64,000 nucleotides of DNA from CAYGYG01 sp964354155 (lineage in GTDB: Bacteria; Hydrothermota; Tepidihabitantia; SM23-42; CAYGYG01), in assembly GCA_964354155.1 (NCBI GenBank), contig CAYGYG010000008.1, positions 1-64,000 on the forward strand, given 5' to 3'. The position numbers were made by a program, and so were the translations under genes. Below the pieces are notes generated by a model, which saw nothing but the letters and a program-made list of their open reading frames with translations, was not told the origin of the DNA and ran no database searches. Numbering within the stretch: position 1 is the stretch's first letter; each line of letters begins with the position of its first letter. Shown here piece after piece: positions 17,255 to 26,333 of the stretch.

Positions 17255-20200
17255 TCAAAGCGCGGCGATCTTTCTTTGCCATTCTTTGGCCGCAATCTTG
17301 TCAAATAGGGCCTTGGCCTTCTGCAGATACTCTTTGGCGCGTGGCTCGTTGCCCATGGCGCCAAGCGCTTCCGCGTAATAGAAATACGCCTTGGCCAGTT
17401 CCAATGGTTGGTGTAATTCTTCAAAGATTGTGATTGCCTCTTGGCATCTCGTATCCGCCCTCGGCCAGTTGGCATCGGCCAAATCGACCCTTGCCTGCAA
17501 GATGAGCGCCTCCGCGCGGCGTGATTTAACCTTTAGTTCTTCGGCCAGGCTAAAAGATGTTTCGGTATGTCCATGCGCCTCATGTAGATGTCGTCTGGCA
17601 TCATCGAGTTCCAATTGACGATTGCCGATCAATTCCAGGTCAGTAATCGTGATCATTTTCTTGGCCACGATTACTTCAATACTAAGCTCTTTTGCACGCC
17701 GAAGAATGCTGGTGATCGATTGCGCGTACTCAGCGAATTCGAGCTCGGCAAAAGAAACCGCCACCCTTCTCAAAAGCTCCTTATTACCGCTGTCTTTCAC
17801 TATGTTTTGAGCTTCAATCAGGCATTCTCTTGCTTTCGCGAAGTTCTCTTGGGCAGCATAGAGTCGGGCGATACCGTTAAGGCTTACCGCCTTGCTGGCA
17901 AAGTATCCTATCTTCCCGGAAATGCTTAACGATTGATTATAATAGTTCAGCGCCGTCACATAATCGCCAAGAATACTGTATATTGAGGCGATATTATTGA
18001 GACTGCCCGTCGCGCCCCAAAGGTCGTCAATCTCTCCCTTTATCTTCAATGATCGGTTATGATGTTCAAGCGCCTTTGCATAATCGCCTTGCACGCCGTA
18101 TATGTAACCAATATTGTTGAGACTGACCGTCTCACCCCAACGATCACCGATCTCCTCCTTTATCTCCAGCGATTTGTGATGATATTCAAGCGCCTTTGCA
18201 TAATCACCCTGGACACCATTGATCGCACCGATATTGTCGATGGCGATTGCCACGCCCTTACGATCGCCGATGTTTTCCAGGATCACCAAAGCTTTGTCAT
18301 AGCAGTCCAATGCTTTCTCATAGTTGCCAAGGTTATTGTGGAGATGGCCGATGTTGTTATGGCAAATTGCGGCACCCTTTCGGTCATTGATGTCGGCGTG
18401 AATTCTCAATGCCTGACTGTAGTGGTCTAAGGCCTGGTCATAATTGCCGAGATTATCATAAACCACGCCGACATTATTAAGAGACTCGGCTTGTCCTCGC
18501 AGGTCGTTTATTTCCTGGTAGATGGCATATGATTCCTTGGACGAAGTCAACATCTGATCGTAAGCACTGATCGCACCATAAACATCGCTCATTAGAAAGA
18601 GATAATCCGCCCTCGCTCTTTTATCTCCTATCTTCTCGGCAATGAAGAGTCCTTTCTTAATCTCCGCCAAGGCCGGTTCATTTTCTCCGATTAGGTGCAT
18701 GACTTCAACCTTCTCTTTTATTGTCTGCATTGCTTTCCTTACCAGTGTCTGCCGGTCGGCCTGTTCCGACACTCGAATACTGTTTAACGCCCGATCATAG
18801 AACCTTAATGCATCTTTGCTGAGAAAAGTCTCCTTTGCTTTTTTGGCAGATCTCATTGAATAGTCATATGCCTTCACCCAATCCTCGGCCATAAAATACT
18901 GGTAGGACAGGAGTTCGGTAAAGTTACTTATGGAATTAGCAAAAACCTTCTCAATGCTCAACGCAACTTGCCGATGAAGTTCCACCAGCCGTTCCCTGGG
19001 CAGGGAGTCATAGATGACCTCCTGGATTAAGGGATGCTTGAAGATATACTCGGATTGAGACCCCTTCTTGCTGAGCGTGATATATTCCAGATCCTCAAGG
19101 CAGGCCAAGTGCATGTTCAGAGCAAGATGGTCAATGCCGGTCAGGCCTACCAAGACCGGCTCAAAGAAGAGTCGACCGATCACCGATGCCCTCTCCAAAA
19201 CATCCCGTTCTTCCTTTGCCAATCGGTCCGCACGGGAAAGAATCACGGTCTGAATAGTATTGGGAATCTCAATACCCGAAATATCCTTCGTCAAATTCCA
19301 GATGCCCAAATCACAGGCGATGATTTTACGATCAACCAACGAGCGCAGAATTTCTTCAAGATAGTAGGGATTACCGCCCGCTCGATCAATGATTTCGTTC
19401 TTAAACTCCTCAGGCATTTCGTAAAGGGTCAACAGATTACGAATGAGCTTGTCGCTCGACTCGTAGTCAAAAGGCAACAATGTAATCTCCCAGAAATGCT
19501 TGTCAAGGCTCGCCTGAATGCGCTGTTTCGACGGCCAGAATTCCCGATCTTTCTCAATCCGCGCCAGGCCGACAACCAACATCGGCAAGAAAGATTCAGC
19601 GACTTCACTGCCGGCCGGGTTGTTGAGAATAAATTCCAGGAGTTCCAGTGAGGCATGATCAGTCCACTGATAGTCGTCAATAACGATGAGCAACGGTTGG
19701 TGTTTAGCCAATGCGAGAAGAAGATCCCGGATGCTGAGCAGGATTTGTAATCTCAAATCCTGGGGCTCAAGATGTCGGACCTTTTCATCCAGTTCGTCCT
19801 CGAAACGTACCGAGAAGAGATAGCCGATATACGGAACAATCCTATCCCAGCCATCAGGGAACAGAGCTCTTGTCTTTTTGAGTAGTTTGTCCTTGATAAC
19901 CTCAGGGCCGTCGGTATCTTGAACATTGAATATTGTTTGAAGAATCTGGATGAACGGCCAGTAGGGCATTGCCGTTCCATAAGAAAGGCAGCTGCTTTCG
20001 AATACTGTTATCGGTGAGGGTCGGCGGTTTATCTGGGCCTTGAGTTCAGTCCAGAGACGAGATTTGCCTACGCCTGGTTCCCCAAGAACTAAACCCATGC
20101 CGCCTTTTCCTTTCTGCAGCGCTAAGACCTTATCATAAAACAGCTCCAGATCTCCTTCCCTGCCAATCAATGGTGAACAGAAACCCTTGACTCCATGTTT

Positions 20201-20875
20201 TGAATCAGGTGCTGTTTTTTCGCGCCAAAGTTTGAAAACCTTGGCTAACTTCTCGGTCCCTCTGAATATGGCCTCCGGAAGAGCCTTAAAATCGAAGAGA
20301 TATCTTGAAGCCCTGAAGACCGCCTCGGCGACAATTACTTCACCCGGCTGGGCCAAGGCACTCAATTCTCCGGCGGAACCGATCGTATCGCCAATAACGA
20401 CATACGTTCTTTTTTCATCACTACCGCCCAGCCTGACTATGGAGGTGCCGCTGCTAATGCCGATGCGCACACCGATGTCAACCGTGATTCTGAACATCTG
20501 GGTCAACATGCTTTTTGTCTTCTTGACCGCCTCAATCATGGCGAGCGAAGCCTTGACTGCTTTTTCGGGGTCATCCTCATATCGGACCGGGATGCCGAAC
20601 AGAGCAACGAGGTAGTTGTTTTCACACTTATGAACGATCCCGGAATGCTTGATGGCGATGCCGGCTAGTTCATCAAGGCAGAACCGACTGGTGGCCGATA
20701 TCTCGCTTTGAGGAATTTCGTTAGAAAGCGACGTGAACCCGATAATATCGGCAAAGAGAGCGGTGACTAGTCTCGGGCCTTCTGGTGGGTCTGCCTGGGC
20801 GAAGAGCGCCGCTCCGCAGTTTTCACAAATCCTCGAGTCGGCGGCGATTTCAAAATCACACTTAGGGCATTTCAT
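17255..20875 (-). CDS. Zinc ribbon, degenerate class III cyclase, AAA ATPase and TPR signalling protein
   Basis: 1206 residues from the ATG at 20875; a TTG at 20893 would add six. Residues 1-22 form a zinc ribbon (CPKC...CENC). A class III nucleotide cyclase domain spans about 36-200: the first metal Asp is kept (ALFADIIGFTSLS, Asp43). The usual F-x-G-D reads KCEN, and the usual N-L-A-A-R-L catalytic pair reads GSAGEL, so it is probably inactive. An AAA/NACHT-like ATPase with Walker A GEPGVGKS (about 264-271) and LLIVIDDYQW as Walker B follows. The C-terminal third holds about ten TPRs of the NIGAINGVQGDYAKALEYHH type. It resembles cyclase-AAA-TPR regulators common in soil and deep-branching bacteria. 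Output unknown. Confidence 0.8.
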   Translation of the reverse strand: MKCPKCDFEIAADSRICENCGAALFAQADPPEGPRLVTALFADIIGFTSLSNEIPQSEISATSRFCLDELAGIAIKHSGIVHKCENNYLVALFGIPVRYEDDPEKAVKASLAMIEAVKKTKSMLTQMFRITVDIGVRIGISSGTSIVRLGGSDEKRTYVVIGDTIGSAGELSALAQPGEVIVAEAVFRASRYLFDFKALPEAIFRGTEKLAKVFKLWREKTAPDSKHGVKGFCSPLIGREGDLELFYDKVLALQKGKGGMGLVLGEPGVGKSRLWTELKAQINRRPSPITVFESSCLSYGTAMPYWPFIQILQTIFNVQDTDGPEVIKDKLLKKTRALFPDGWDRIVPYIGYLFSVRFEDELDEKVRHLEPQDLRLQILLSIRDLLLALAKHQPLLIVIDDYQWTDHASLELLEFILNNPAGSEVAESFLPMLVVGLARIEKDREFWPSKQRIQASLDKHFWEITLLPFDYESSDKLIRNLLTLYEMPEEFKNEIIDRAGGNPYYLEEILRSLVDRKIIACDLGIWNLTKDISGIEIPNTIQTVILSRADRLAKEERDVLERASVIGRLFFEPVLVGLTGIDHLALNMHLACLEDLEYITLSKKGSQSEYIFKHPLIQEVIYDSLPRERLVELHRQVALSIEKVFANSISNFTELLSYQYFMAEDWVKAYDYSMRSAKKAKETFLSKDALRFYDRALNSIRVSEQADRQTLVRKAMQTIKEKVEVMHLIGENEPALAEIKKGLFIAEKIGDKRARADYLFLMSDVYGAISAYDQMLTSSKESYAIYQEINDLRGQAESLNNVGVVYDNLGNYDQALDHYSQALRIHADINDRKGAAICHNNIGHLHNNLGNYEKALDCYDKALVILENIGDRKGVAIAIDNIGAINGVQGDYAKALEYHHKSLEIKEEIGDRWGETVSLNNIGYIYGVQGDYAKALEHHNRSLKIKGEIDDLWGATGSLNNIASIYSILGDYVTALNYYNQSLSISGKIGYFASKAVSLNGIARLYAAQENFAKARECLIEAQNIVKDSGNKELLRRVAVSFAELEFAEYAQSITSILRRAKELSIEVIVAKKMITITDLELIGNRQLELDDARRHLHEAHGHTETSFSLAEELKVKSRRAEALILQARVDLADANWPRADTRCQEAITIFEELHQPLELAKAYFYYAEALGAMGNEPRAKEYLQKAKALFDKIAAKEWQRKIAAL

Positions 20876-21064
20876 GGACTTGGCGTTGAGCAATCGTCAT
20901 AGTATCTTACCATTCTCAGCCTAAATTATGCACAACTTGTCCCAAAGGTCAATAGCCTGTTTCCCGGAAAGACCATAGAGGAAGTTGATGTCGTGTAGCG
21001 GGTCATGAAATCATCTTGGCCATGGAAATCGGGAAGAAGTATTCGTCCGTCCCGCATCGGTCAA

Positions 21065-21092
21065 TTGACATTGGGCTGGTTTTAGATAGAAT
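21065..21092 (+). promoter_or_regulatory. Leaderless-type promoter for the PAP2 gene
   Basis: TTGACA (21065-21070), 16-bp spacer, TAGAAT (21087-21092). The GTG start at 21099 is 6 nt beyond the -10 box. Confidence 0.75.
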
Positions 21093-21098
21093 GGCTTG

Positions 21099-21656
21099 GT
21101 GAACAAGAGGATATTGCTTCTGACGATCTTGATAAGTCTGGGCTTGGCCCAGGAATGGTTTGCCTGGGAGGGTGACGCCTACCGGTCGATTCACGAGGAG
21201 ATGCAGTGCCGGTTGCTCGACTATCTCAACGATGGCGTCCAGGTAACCTCGGACTTAAGCACTAATCTGGCCGTGCCGCTTGTCCTCTTCTCGGTGGGCG
21301 GCGAACGCGAACATCGGGCGGCAAAGCTCGCTGCCGCCAGTCTTGCCTTGAGCGCGGTGACGGTAACCGGCTTGAAGGCGATCGTCAATCGGCAGAGACC
21401 GGAAGAGAACTCGCCCCGGTGGGACTCTTCTTTTCCATCGGGACATACGACGGTTGCGATGTCAACGGCCATCGCCTATCGCGGCGTCTATCCGAAACTG
21501 TCAGTACCTCTCTCCCTGTATTGCGGATTCGTCGGCTTCTCGCGGGTCTACGCGGGTGAGCATTACCCGACCGATGTAATCGGCGGTGCCGTGTTGGGAG
21601 CGGGCATCGGGATTCTGGTTGTGAAACTGCAGGAAGCTATTCTTGCTTTTCCCTGA
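21099..21656 (+). CDS. PAP2-family membrane phosphatase
   Basis: 185 residues. The GTG at 21099 is chosen because it falls 6 nt after the -10 box, as in other leaderless genes here; a TTG lies one codon upstream. All three PAP2 motifs are visible: K-x6-RP (KAIVNRQRP, about 93-101), PSGH (about 113-116) and SR-x5-H (SRVYAGEHYPTD, about 148-158). Several membrane helices follow a short N-terminal hydrophobic segment. The enzyme would dephosphorylate a lipid phosphate such as phosphatidate or undecaprenyl pyrophosphate on the outer face of the membrane. The exact substrate is not readable. Confidence 0.85.
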   Translation: MNKRILLLTILISLGLAQEWFAWEGDAYRSIHEEMQCRLLDYLNDGVQVTSDLSTNLAVPLVLFSVGGEREHRAAKLAAASLALSAVTVTGLKAIVNRQRPEENSPRWDSSFPSGHTTVAMSTAIAYRGVYPKLSVPLSLYCGFVGFSRVYAGEHYPTDVIGGAVLGAGIGILVVKLQEAILAFP

Positions 21657-21659
21657 AGA

Positions 21660-24152
21660 TCACGGCCGGACTCGGTCCAGCATCAAGCCCAGTTCGGTGT
21701 CGGCCGGATTGAACTGCAACCCGCGGTAGAAACTCTCAACGGCGCTTCCGGTTAACCCCCGGTTCTGTTCGATCAGCCCCTGGTACATACAGAACTTGGC
21801 CGACTGGTAGGTTTGCAGCAAGGCGACCTGCTGGGGGGTTGTACTGCTGGTGATCGTGCTTACGTCATGGCGGAAATTGAGCAGAGCAATCATGTTCTCG
21901 GTCCAGGTCTCCTTACCCAGGCTTCTTGACCCGGAGAACTCCACGAACGGCCGGTCATCGGAATTGACTTTAGCGTCGGCCACGAATTTGGCCACGGTTT
22001 TGCGGTCCATCATGAACGAAGCGAGGAAATCATAGGGCGTGGCCAGGTTCACCGGTTCCAGAACCCGCCTGACTCGAGGTCGCACCAGACGGCCGGCGAG
22101 TGTGGCAAAATCCAGCGGGGAATCGTCGACCTGCCCGGCCAGGACCCCGTGCGAAATCCCGATCCAGACCGAGGTGTTCGGGAAGACCTCACTAAACGTT
22201 CTCAGAATGGCTTCGAAATCAACCAGCGCCAGCTTGTGCAGGGGAAGATACTGACAGACCACGCCCCCGGGAGAAAGACGCTTTCGGCATAGTTCGAAGT
22301 ACTCTTTAGTATAGAGCCCCCCGCAACCGAGCAGGGGATGGGTGGGGTCGCACGAGATGACGTCGTATTTTTCCTTGGTCAGCAATAGATAGTTCCGGCC
22401 ATCGCCCTTGATGAGATTCACGTTGGCGTTGCGCAGGACATTCTGATTATAGGGTGCAAAGTAAGCCGCGGCCTCGGCCACCGCCGGGCAGATTTCGACA
22501 CAGTCAATCCGGTCGGCATCGAATTGGGCCACCGTGGCGGCGGTGATGCCGATTCCAAACCCGATCACCAGTACGTGACGGGGGTTTGGGTGCAGCAGCA
22601 TGGGCAGGGAGCCGAGCAGGCGGACGACTTTCAAGGCATCGTAGGTTGTGCCACAGACCGCGCTATTGTTGACGTAACAGGAACGCACCCGAGTACCGGT
22701 CTCTTCGGTCACGGTCACAGTACCAGAAGCGGTCTCTTTGTAAAAGAGCAGCCGTGAATTCCGGCCCAAGCCCGCAGTCACTGACGGCGGCAGGACCGGT
22801 CGCCCCGGGATGAGGGTCAGGACAAGGCCGATGACGGTGAAGGCCGCTCCCAAGGCCAGGCGGCGTTGGTCCGGTCTGACCAACCAGAACAGCACCGCGG
22901 CCGCGACGAAGATATTCAGCCAAGCGAGGAGTTTGGCCCCGGCCTGGATGCCCAGGAGCGGGATGATAACGAACCCGGCGGCCAACGCACCGAGAATCGA
23001 ACCTAGTGTACTGAAGCCATAAAGCAAACCAACCATGGTTCCGGCATGTTCGAGCTTTTGTGTCACCGCTCGGCCAACCGAAGGGAAGATAACCCCCAGC
23101 GCGATCGTGGCCGGCAGAAAGATGATGAAAACGAGAACGAACTGAATCAACATGGCCCCGGTCCAGCCGATCTCAACATTACCCGCGACGGCCGCGGCGA
23201 TGCCCGGCAGCTGGGGCAGGGTGAGATGCAAGGTCAGAACGTAAAGCCCGAGCCAGAGCTCGGAGAATGCAAAGAGAAGGACGGGATTACTCCTGCGGGC
23301 AAGCATTTTTGAGTAGAGCAGGCTGCCGAGCGCGATGCCGGCAAGAAACGATGCCAGAATGGTCGTAAAACTGTAGACCGTATTCTGAAGGAATATCGAG
23401 AGAATGCGCGTCCAGATTACTTCGTAGCCAAGCGCGGCGAAACCGGAAATGGCGATGGCCAAGATGAGGAACCGGGGCATAGATTTCGAGGATGATGCGG
23501 GCGAGACCCCCGGCGGGCCGGGAAGAGGTCTTGCCGGTTGCCTCACGCTCAAGAGTAAGGTTGCAGCGCCAACCAGAAGGTTGACCAGCGCGGCCGCGGC
23601 GACTGCCTTCGTAAGGCCGATGGCACCGATCAGGACAAAACCGGCGACCAGTGCGCCCAGTACCGAGCCGAAGGTGTTCACCGCATAGAGCATACCCAGA
23701 TCCGAGCCGATGCCGGGCTGGTGTTTGATGTATGTTTTTGTCATCAAAGTGAAAGAGGCGCCAATCAGGACCGTGGGAATCAGGACGAGAACGAAAGAGA
23801 ACACAAAGCTCATGATCGAGATCAAGAGCCAAGGGGGATATCGATAGCTGAGCAAAGATGGATAGATAGAGTTCAAACCGGGGATGAGGCGGGCGACCAA
23901 GAACGCCGAGATGCCGGCGACGATCTGAACAAGGGCAAACAGCCGAAGAGGATTATGGACCCGGTCGGCGACTCTCCCAAACAGTATGCTCCCCAACCCG
24001 AGTCCGGCCATGAATGCCGCCAGTACGATGCTGACCGCGTATACCGTACTGCCGAAGACCAGACTCAGCTGGCGCGACCAGATGACTTCGTAGACGAGAC
24101 TTGAAAACCCGGCCAGGAAGAAGGCGATGAGGAGCAGGGCCTTACGCAGCAT
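21660..24152 (-). CDS. Membrane-fused spermidine synthase-like protein
   Basis: 830 residues from the ATG at 24152, which lies 7 nt after a -10 box. Residues 1-500 form about 12-14 membrane helices in two similar halves: both contain a GF-x2-L-x-YE-V-IW-x-R motif (FSSLVYEVIWSRQLSLVFGS and FAALGYEVIWTRILSIF). Residues about 540-760 form a Rossmann methyltransferase fold as in spermidine synthases (HVLVIGFGIGITAATVAQFD, VEICPAV, GDGRNYLL, YDVISCDPTHP). A short TPR-like tail follows. Fused transporter/spermidine synthase-like proteins are widespread, but their product is not established. Gene start signals are clear. Confidence 0.8.
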   Translation of the reverse strand: MLRKALLLIAFFLAGFSSLVYEVIWSRQLSLVFGSTVYAVSIVLAAFMAGLGLGSILFGRVADRVHNPLRLFALVQIVAGISAFLVARLIPGLNSIYPSLLSYRYPPWLLISIMSFVFSFVLVLIPTVLIGASFTLMTKTYIKHQPGIGSDLGMLYAVNTFGSVLGALVAGFVLIGAIGLTKAVAAAALVNLLVGAATLLLSVRQPARPLPGPPGVSPASSSKSMPRFLILAIAISGFAALGYEVIWTRILSIFLQNTVYSFTTILASFLAGIALGSLLYSKMLARRSNPVLLFAFSELWLGLYVLTLHLTLPQLPGIAAAVAGNVEIGWTGAMLIQFVLVFIIFLPATIALGVIFPSVGRAVTQKLEHAGTMVGLLYGFSTLGSILGALAAGFVIIPLLGIQAGAKLLAWLNIFVAAAVLFWLVRPDQRRLALGAAFTVIGLVLTLIPGRPVLPPSVTAGLGRNSRLLFYKETASGTVTVTEETGTRVRSCYVNNSAVCGTTYDALKVVRLLGSLPMLLHPNPRHVLVIGFGIGITAATVAQFDADRIDCVEICPAVAEAAAYFAPYNQNVLRNANVNLIKGDGRNYLLLTKEKYDVISCDPTHPLLGCGGLYTKEYFELCRKRLSPGGVVCQYLPLHKLALVDFEAILRTFSEVFPNTSVWIGISHGVLAGQVDDSPLDFATLAGRLVRPRVRRVLEPVNLATPYDFLASFMMDRKTVAKFVADAKVNSDDRPFVEFSGSRSLGKETWTENMIALLNFRHDVSTITSSTTPQQVALLQTYQSAKFCMYQGLIEQNRGLTGSAVESFYRGLQFNPADTELGLMLDRVRP

Positions 24153-24159
24153 CAAGATC

Positions 24160-24187
24160 ACTATAATCAGAATGAAACCGGCGTCAA
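24160..24187 (-). promoter_or_regulatory. Leaderless-type promoter for the spermidine synthase-like gene
   Basis: On the minus strand TTGACG (24182-24187), 16-bp spacer, TATAGT (24160-24165), then 7 nt to the ATG at 24152. Confidence 0.75.
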
Positions 24188-24245
24188 GATGGCTTGCTAG
24201 GCTGGAACTGAAAAGGCGGATCAGGCAGCCGAGATAATAAGGATA

Positions 24246-24273
24246 GTAGGGACACGCCATGGCGTGTCCCTAC
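24246..24273. repeat. 28-bp perfect palindrome
   Basis: GTAGGGACACGCCA followed by its exact reverse complement, in the gap after the acyltransferase gene and before the spermidine synthase-like gene. REP-like palindromes of this GTAGGG(A/G)CACG type are common in environmental genomes. It could end the acyltransferase transcript or be a mobile palindrome. Confidence 0.8.
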
Positions 24274-24295
24274 GGAGCAGTCTAAGGCGTTTTTG

Positions 24296-25435
24296 TTAGA
24301 ACGGTTTGACCAGGAAAGTGCCGAGGAGGGCGAACCAAATAGCATTCCTGATCCACTTGGCGGAGACCGGATACTTATCCTTGAGCCAGATCCAGAACAG
24401 GCCCAGGGCGCACATGCTGGCCACGACGAACGCGGCAATGACGCCGGCCGGGCCGAAACCGAGTCGTGCCCCCCAGAGGCTGGTCAAACCCGGACCCAGC
24501 ACCGATCCGAAAACCATGACAATATGGACGACGTAAACGAGAAATGATGCCTTGCCGATGTCGGTGAGCGCTTTCAATAGCCATCCGGAGCGGTTCTCGA
24601 AAAGCATAAACAGTCCCCAGATCAGGGCAACGCCGGCCGTCCGCTGGGTGACGAGTGAACCGTGGAGAGAGAAGAGCCGGGTGAGCCGGTCCGGAGAATA
24701 GCCGTACCGGCCGAGCAGCCAGCCCGCCGCGAGCAGGGCGGCGGCCGCGGCGATCAAGATGTATTTCGCCCGGGGATTACGGAAAGTTCCCCGGGCAACC
24801 AGGTATCCGGCACCGACCCCGAAGAGAAGGTAGCTGGAGAACGGAAACAGGGGGAAGAGGGTGCCCCCGGCCCGGCTGATAAGCTGGAAAATGAAGATCG
24901 GGATCTGGTTCGGATAAGTAATCATTGCGAAAAACGGGGTGAGTACAAAACAGACGGCCCCCGTCACCAGACTGAAGGCGGCAAGCCGGGAAATCTTCCT
25001 GATGAAGATCATCGCCACTTGAACCCCGATAATCGTGAAGGCAATGACCTGGAGAATGTCGCAGTAGAAAAACTGCGCCACGTCCGCCGGCGTGGTCCGG
25101 AAAAGCATTCGGTAAAGCGACAGGTACGGCAGGTGAAGAAAATACGCGAAAGCGATTATCGGGAAGAGGTGGCGGAGGCGGTTAAGGAGATTCGGCAGGG
25201 GCTTGGTGTTCGGCCTACGGCTGGCAGAAATGATCAGGCCGGTTCCCGCGGCGAAAAGAAAAGCCGGGGCCGTGAAACCGCGCAGGTAGGTCATGAAATG
25301 GTAGATGGCGGTGGCCTTGGCCGCCGGGCCGAGCAGGGCATCCAGAGTATGCCCTTGCACCATCATCAGGATACCGTAGACCTTGAGCAAGTCAAGCGAA
25401 ACGAGCCGTTGTATCGATCCTGGCTTCTCAGTCAT
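24296..25435 (-). CDS. Membrane acyltransferase, DUF1624/HGSNAT-like
   Basis: 379 residues, about ten membrane helices. The N-terminus RLVSLDLLKVYGILMMVQGH resembles the R-x3-(I/L)-D-x-(L/A)-K/R-G-...-H motif of heparan-alpha-glucosaminide N-acetyltransferase-like and acyltransferase-3 proteins, which move acyl groups across the membrane onto glycans or lipids. The gene follows the patatin gene by 12 nt on the same strand, so it probably shares the patatin promoter. Acceptor unknown. Confidence 0.65.
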   Translation of the reverse strand: MTEKPGSIQRLVSLDLLKVYGILMMVQGHTLDALLGPAAKATAIYHFMTYLRGFTAPAFLFAAGTGLIISASRRPNTKPLPNLLNRLRHLFPIIAFAYFLHLPYLSLYRMLFRTTPADVAQFFYCDILQVIAFTIIGVQVAMIFIRKISRLAAFSLVTGAVCFVLTPFFAMITYPNQIPIFIFQLISRAGGTLFPLFPFSSYLLFGVGAGYLVARGTFRNPRAKYILIAAAAALLAAGWLLGRYGYSPDRLTRLFSLHGSLVTQRTAGVALIWGLFMLFENRSGWLLKALTDIGKASFLVYVVHIVMVFGSVLGPGLTSLWGARLGFGPAGVIAAFVVASMCALGLFWIWLKDKYPVSAKWIRNAIWFALLGTFLVKPF

Positions 25436-25447
25436 TCTCTAACCCTA

Positions 25448-26263
25448 CTACGGTTGTCGGCTCCTTGCCAGTTTTCTGATGGCTCTTCGGTGCTTGTCCG
25501 CTTCGTCGTACCCGCGGGTAATTGCTTCTTTTCCCTTTTCGAACTGACTGACGCCGATCGAGCGTGTGTCAACATTGATCAGCAGGCCGTTCTTGAGATG
25601 GACGGCTTGATAATCGGTCAGGCGGGCGAAGATGAGGGCGATGATCTGCTCCAAAACCTTCTTCATTGAGTATTTCTTGCTGGAGGGAACCCGAGGCTCG
25701 AGCCGAACTTGGCCATAGCCTGGTTTGTGAAGAACGTTGACGGCGATTATCTTAGTGGCACCCAGCTGCTGGGCCAGGGTCACCGGCAACGGATTGACGA
25801 ATCCGCCGTCGATCAGAATGCGTCCCGAGTAGAGATGCGGCGTAAAGAGGACCGGAATTGAAATGGCCGCTCTGATCGCCTGGACCAGATCGCCGCGATC
25901 GAGGATGACCTCCGCTTCATGTTCGATGTCGGTGGCGATCGCGGCAAACTTCATCGGCAGTTGCTCGATGGTCTTTTCTTTCAGGTGGTCGTCGAGGTAT
26001 TTGACGAGATTCTTGCCGTCAACCAGACCTTGACTCGACAGGGTGAATTCGAAGAGCCAGCGTTTCGTCTTTTTGTCAACACCGCAGGCGATCTCCTCAA
26101 GTTCCGCCGGGGTGAATCCGGCCGCGTAGAACCCTCCGACCAACGCGCCCATGCTGGCGCCGACGACGATGTCGGGTCGTAGGCCCTCTTCATCAAGGAC
26201 CTTGAGTACGCCGATATGCGCATAGCCTTTTGCCGCACCGCCGCCGAGGACAAGTCCTAACAT
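25448..26263 (-). CDS. Patatin-like phospholipase (RssA type)
   Basis: 271 residues. Oxyanion hole GGGAAKGYAHIG, nucleophile Ser37 in GASMG, and catalytic Asp152 in IDGGFVNPLP make a complete Ser-Asp dyad. It would hydrolyse acyl esters of phospholipids or related lipids in the cytoplasm or at the inner membrane. The mRNA is predicted to be leaderless (ATG 6 nt after TATAAT). First gene of a two-gene unit with the acyltransferase, suggesting linked lipid or glycan acyl metabolism. Confidence 0.9.
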   Translation of the reverse strand: MLGLVLGGGAAKGYAHIGVLKVLDEEGLRPDIVVGASMGALVGGFYAAGFTPAELEEIACGVDKKTKRWLFEFTLSSQGLVDGKNLVKYLDDHLKEKTIEQLPMKFAAIATDIEHEAEVILDRGDLVQAIRAAISIPVLFTPHLYSGRILIDGGFVNPLPVTLAQQLGATKIIAVNVLHKPGYGQVRLEPRVPSSKKYSMKKVLEQIIALIFARLTDYQAVHLKNGLLINVDTRSIGVSQFEKGKEAITRGYDEADKHRRAIRKLARSRQP

Positions 26264-26269
26264 GTCGTC

Positions 26270-26298
26270 ATTATATCAAAACCGGCGCAAAAAATCAA
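26270..26298 (-). promoter_or_regulatory. Leaderless-type promoter for the patatin gene
   Basis: On the minus strand TTGATT (26293-26298), 17-bp spacer, TATAAT (26270-26275), then 6 nt to the ATG at 26263. Confidence 0.7.
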
Positions 26299-26333
26299 CA
26301 CCCCAGGCATAGAACCGCCTTGAGAGTCTGCGC

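Noticed and set aside
24662..25669. Plus-strand open frame of 335 codons opposite the acyltransferase and patatin genes
   Set aside because: Very charged, repetitive composition with no start signals; spans two real genes on the other strand.
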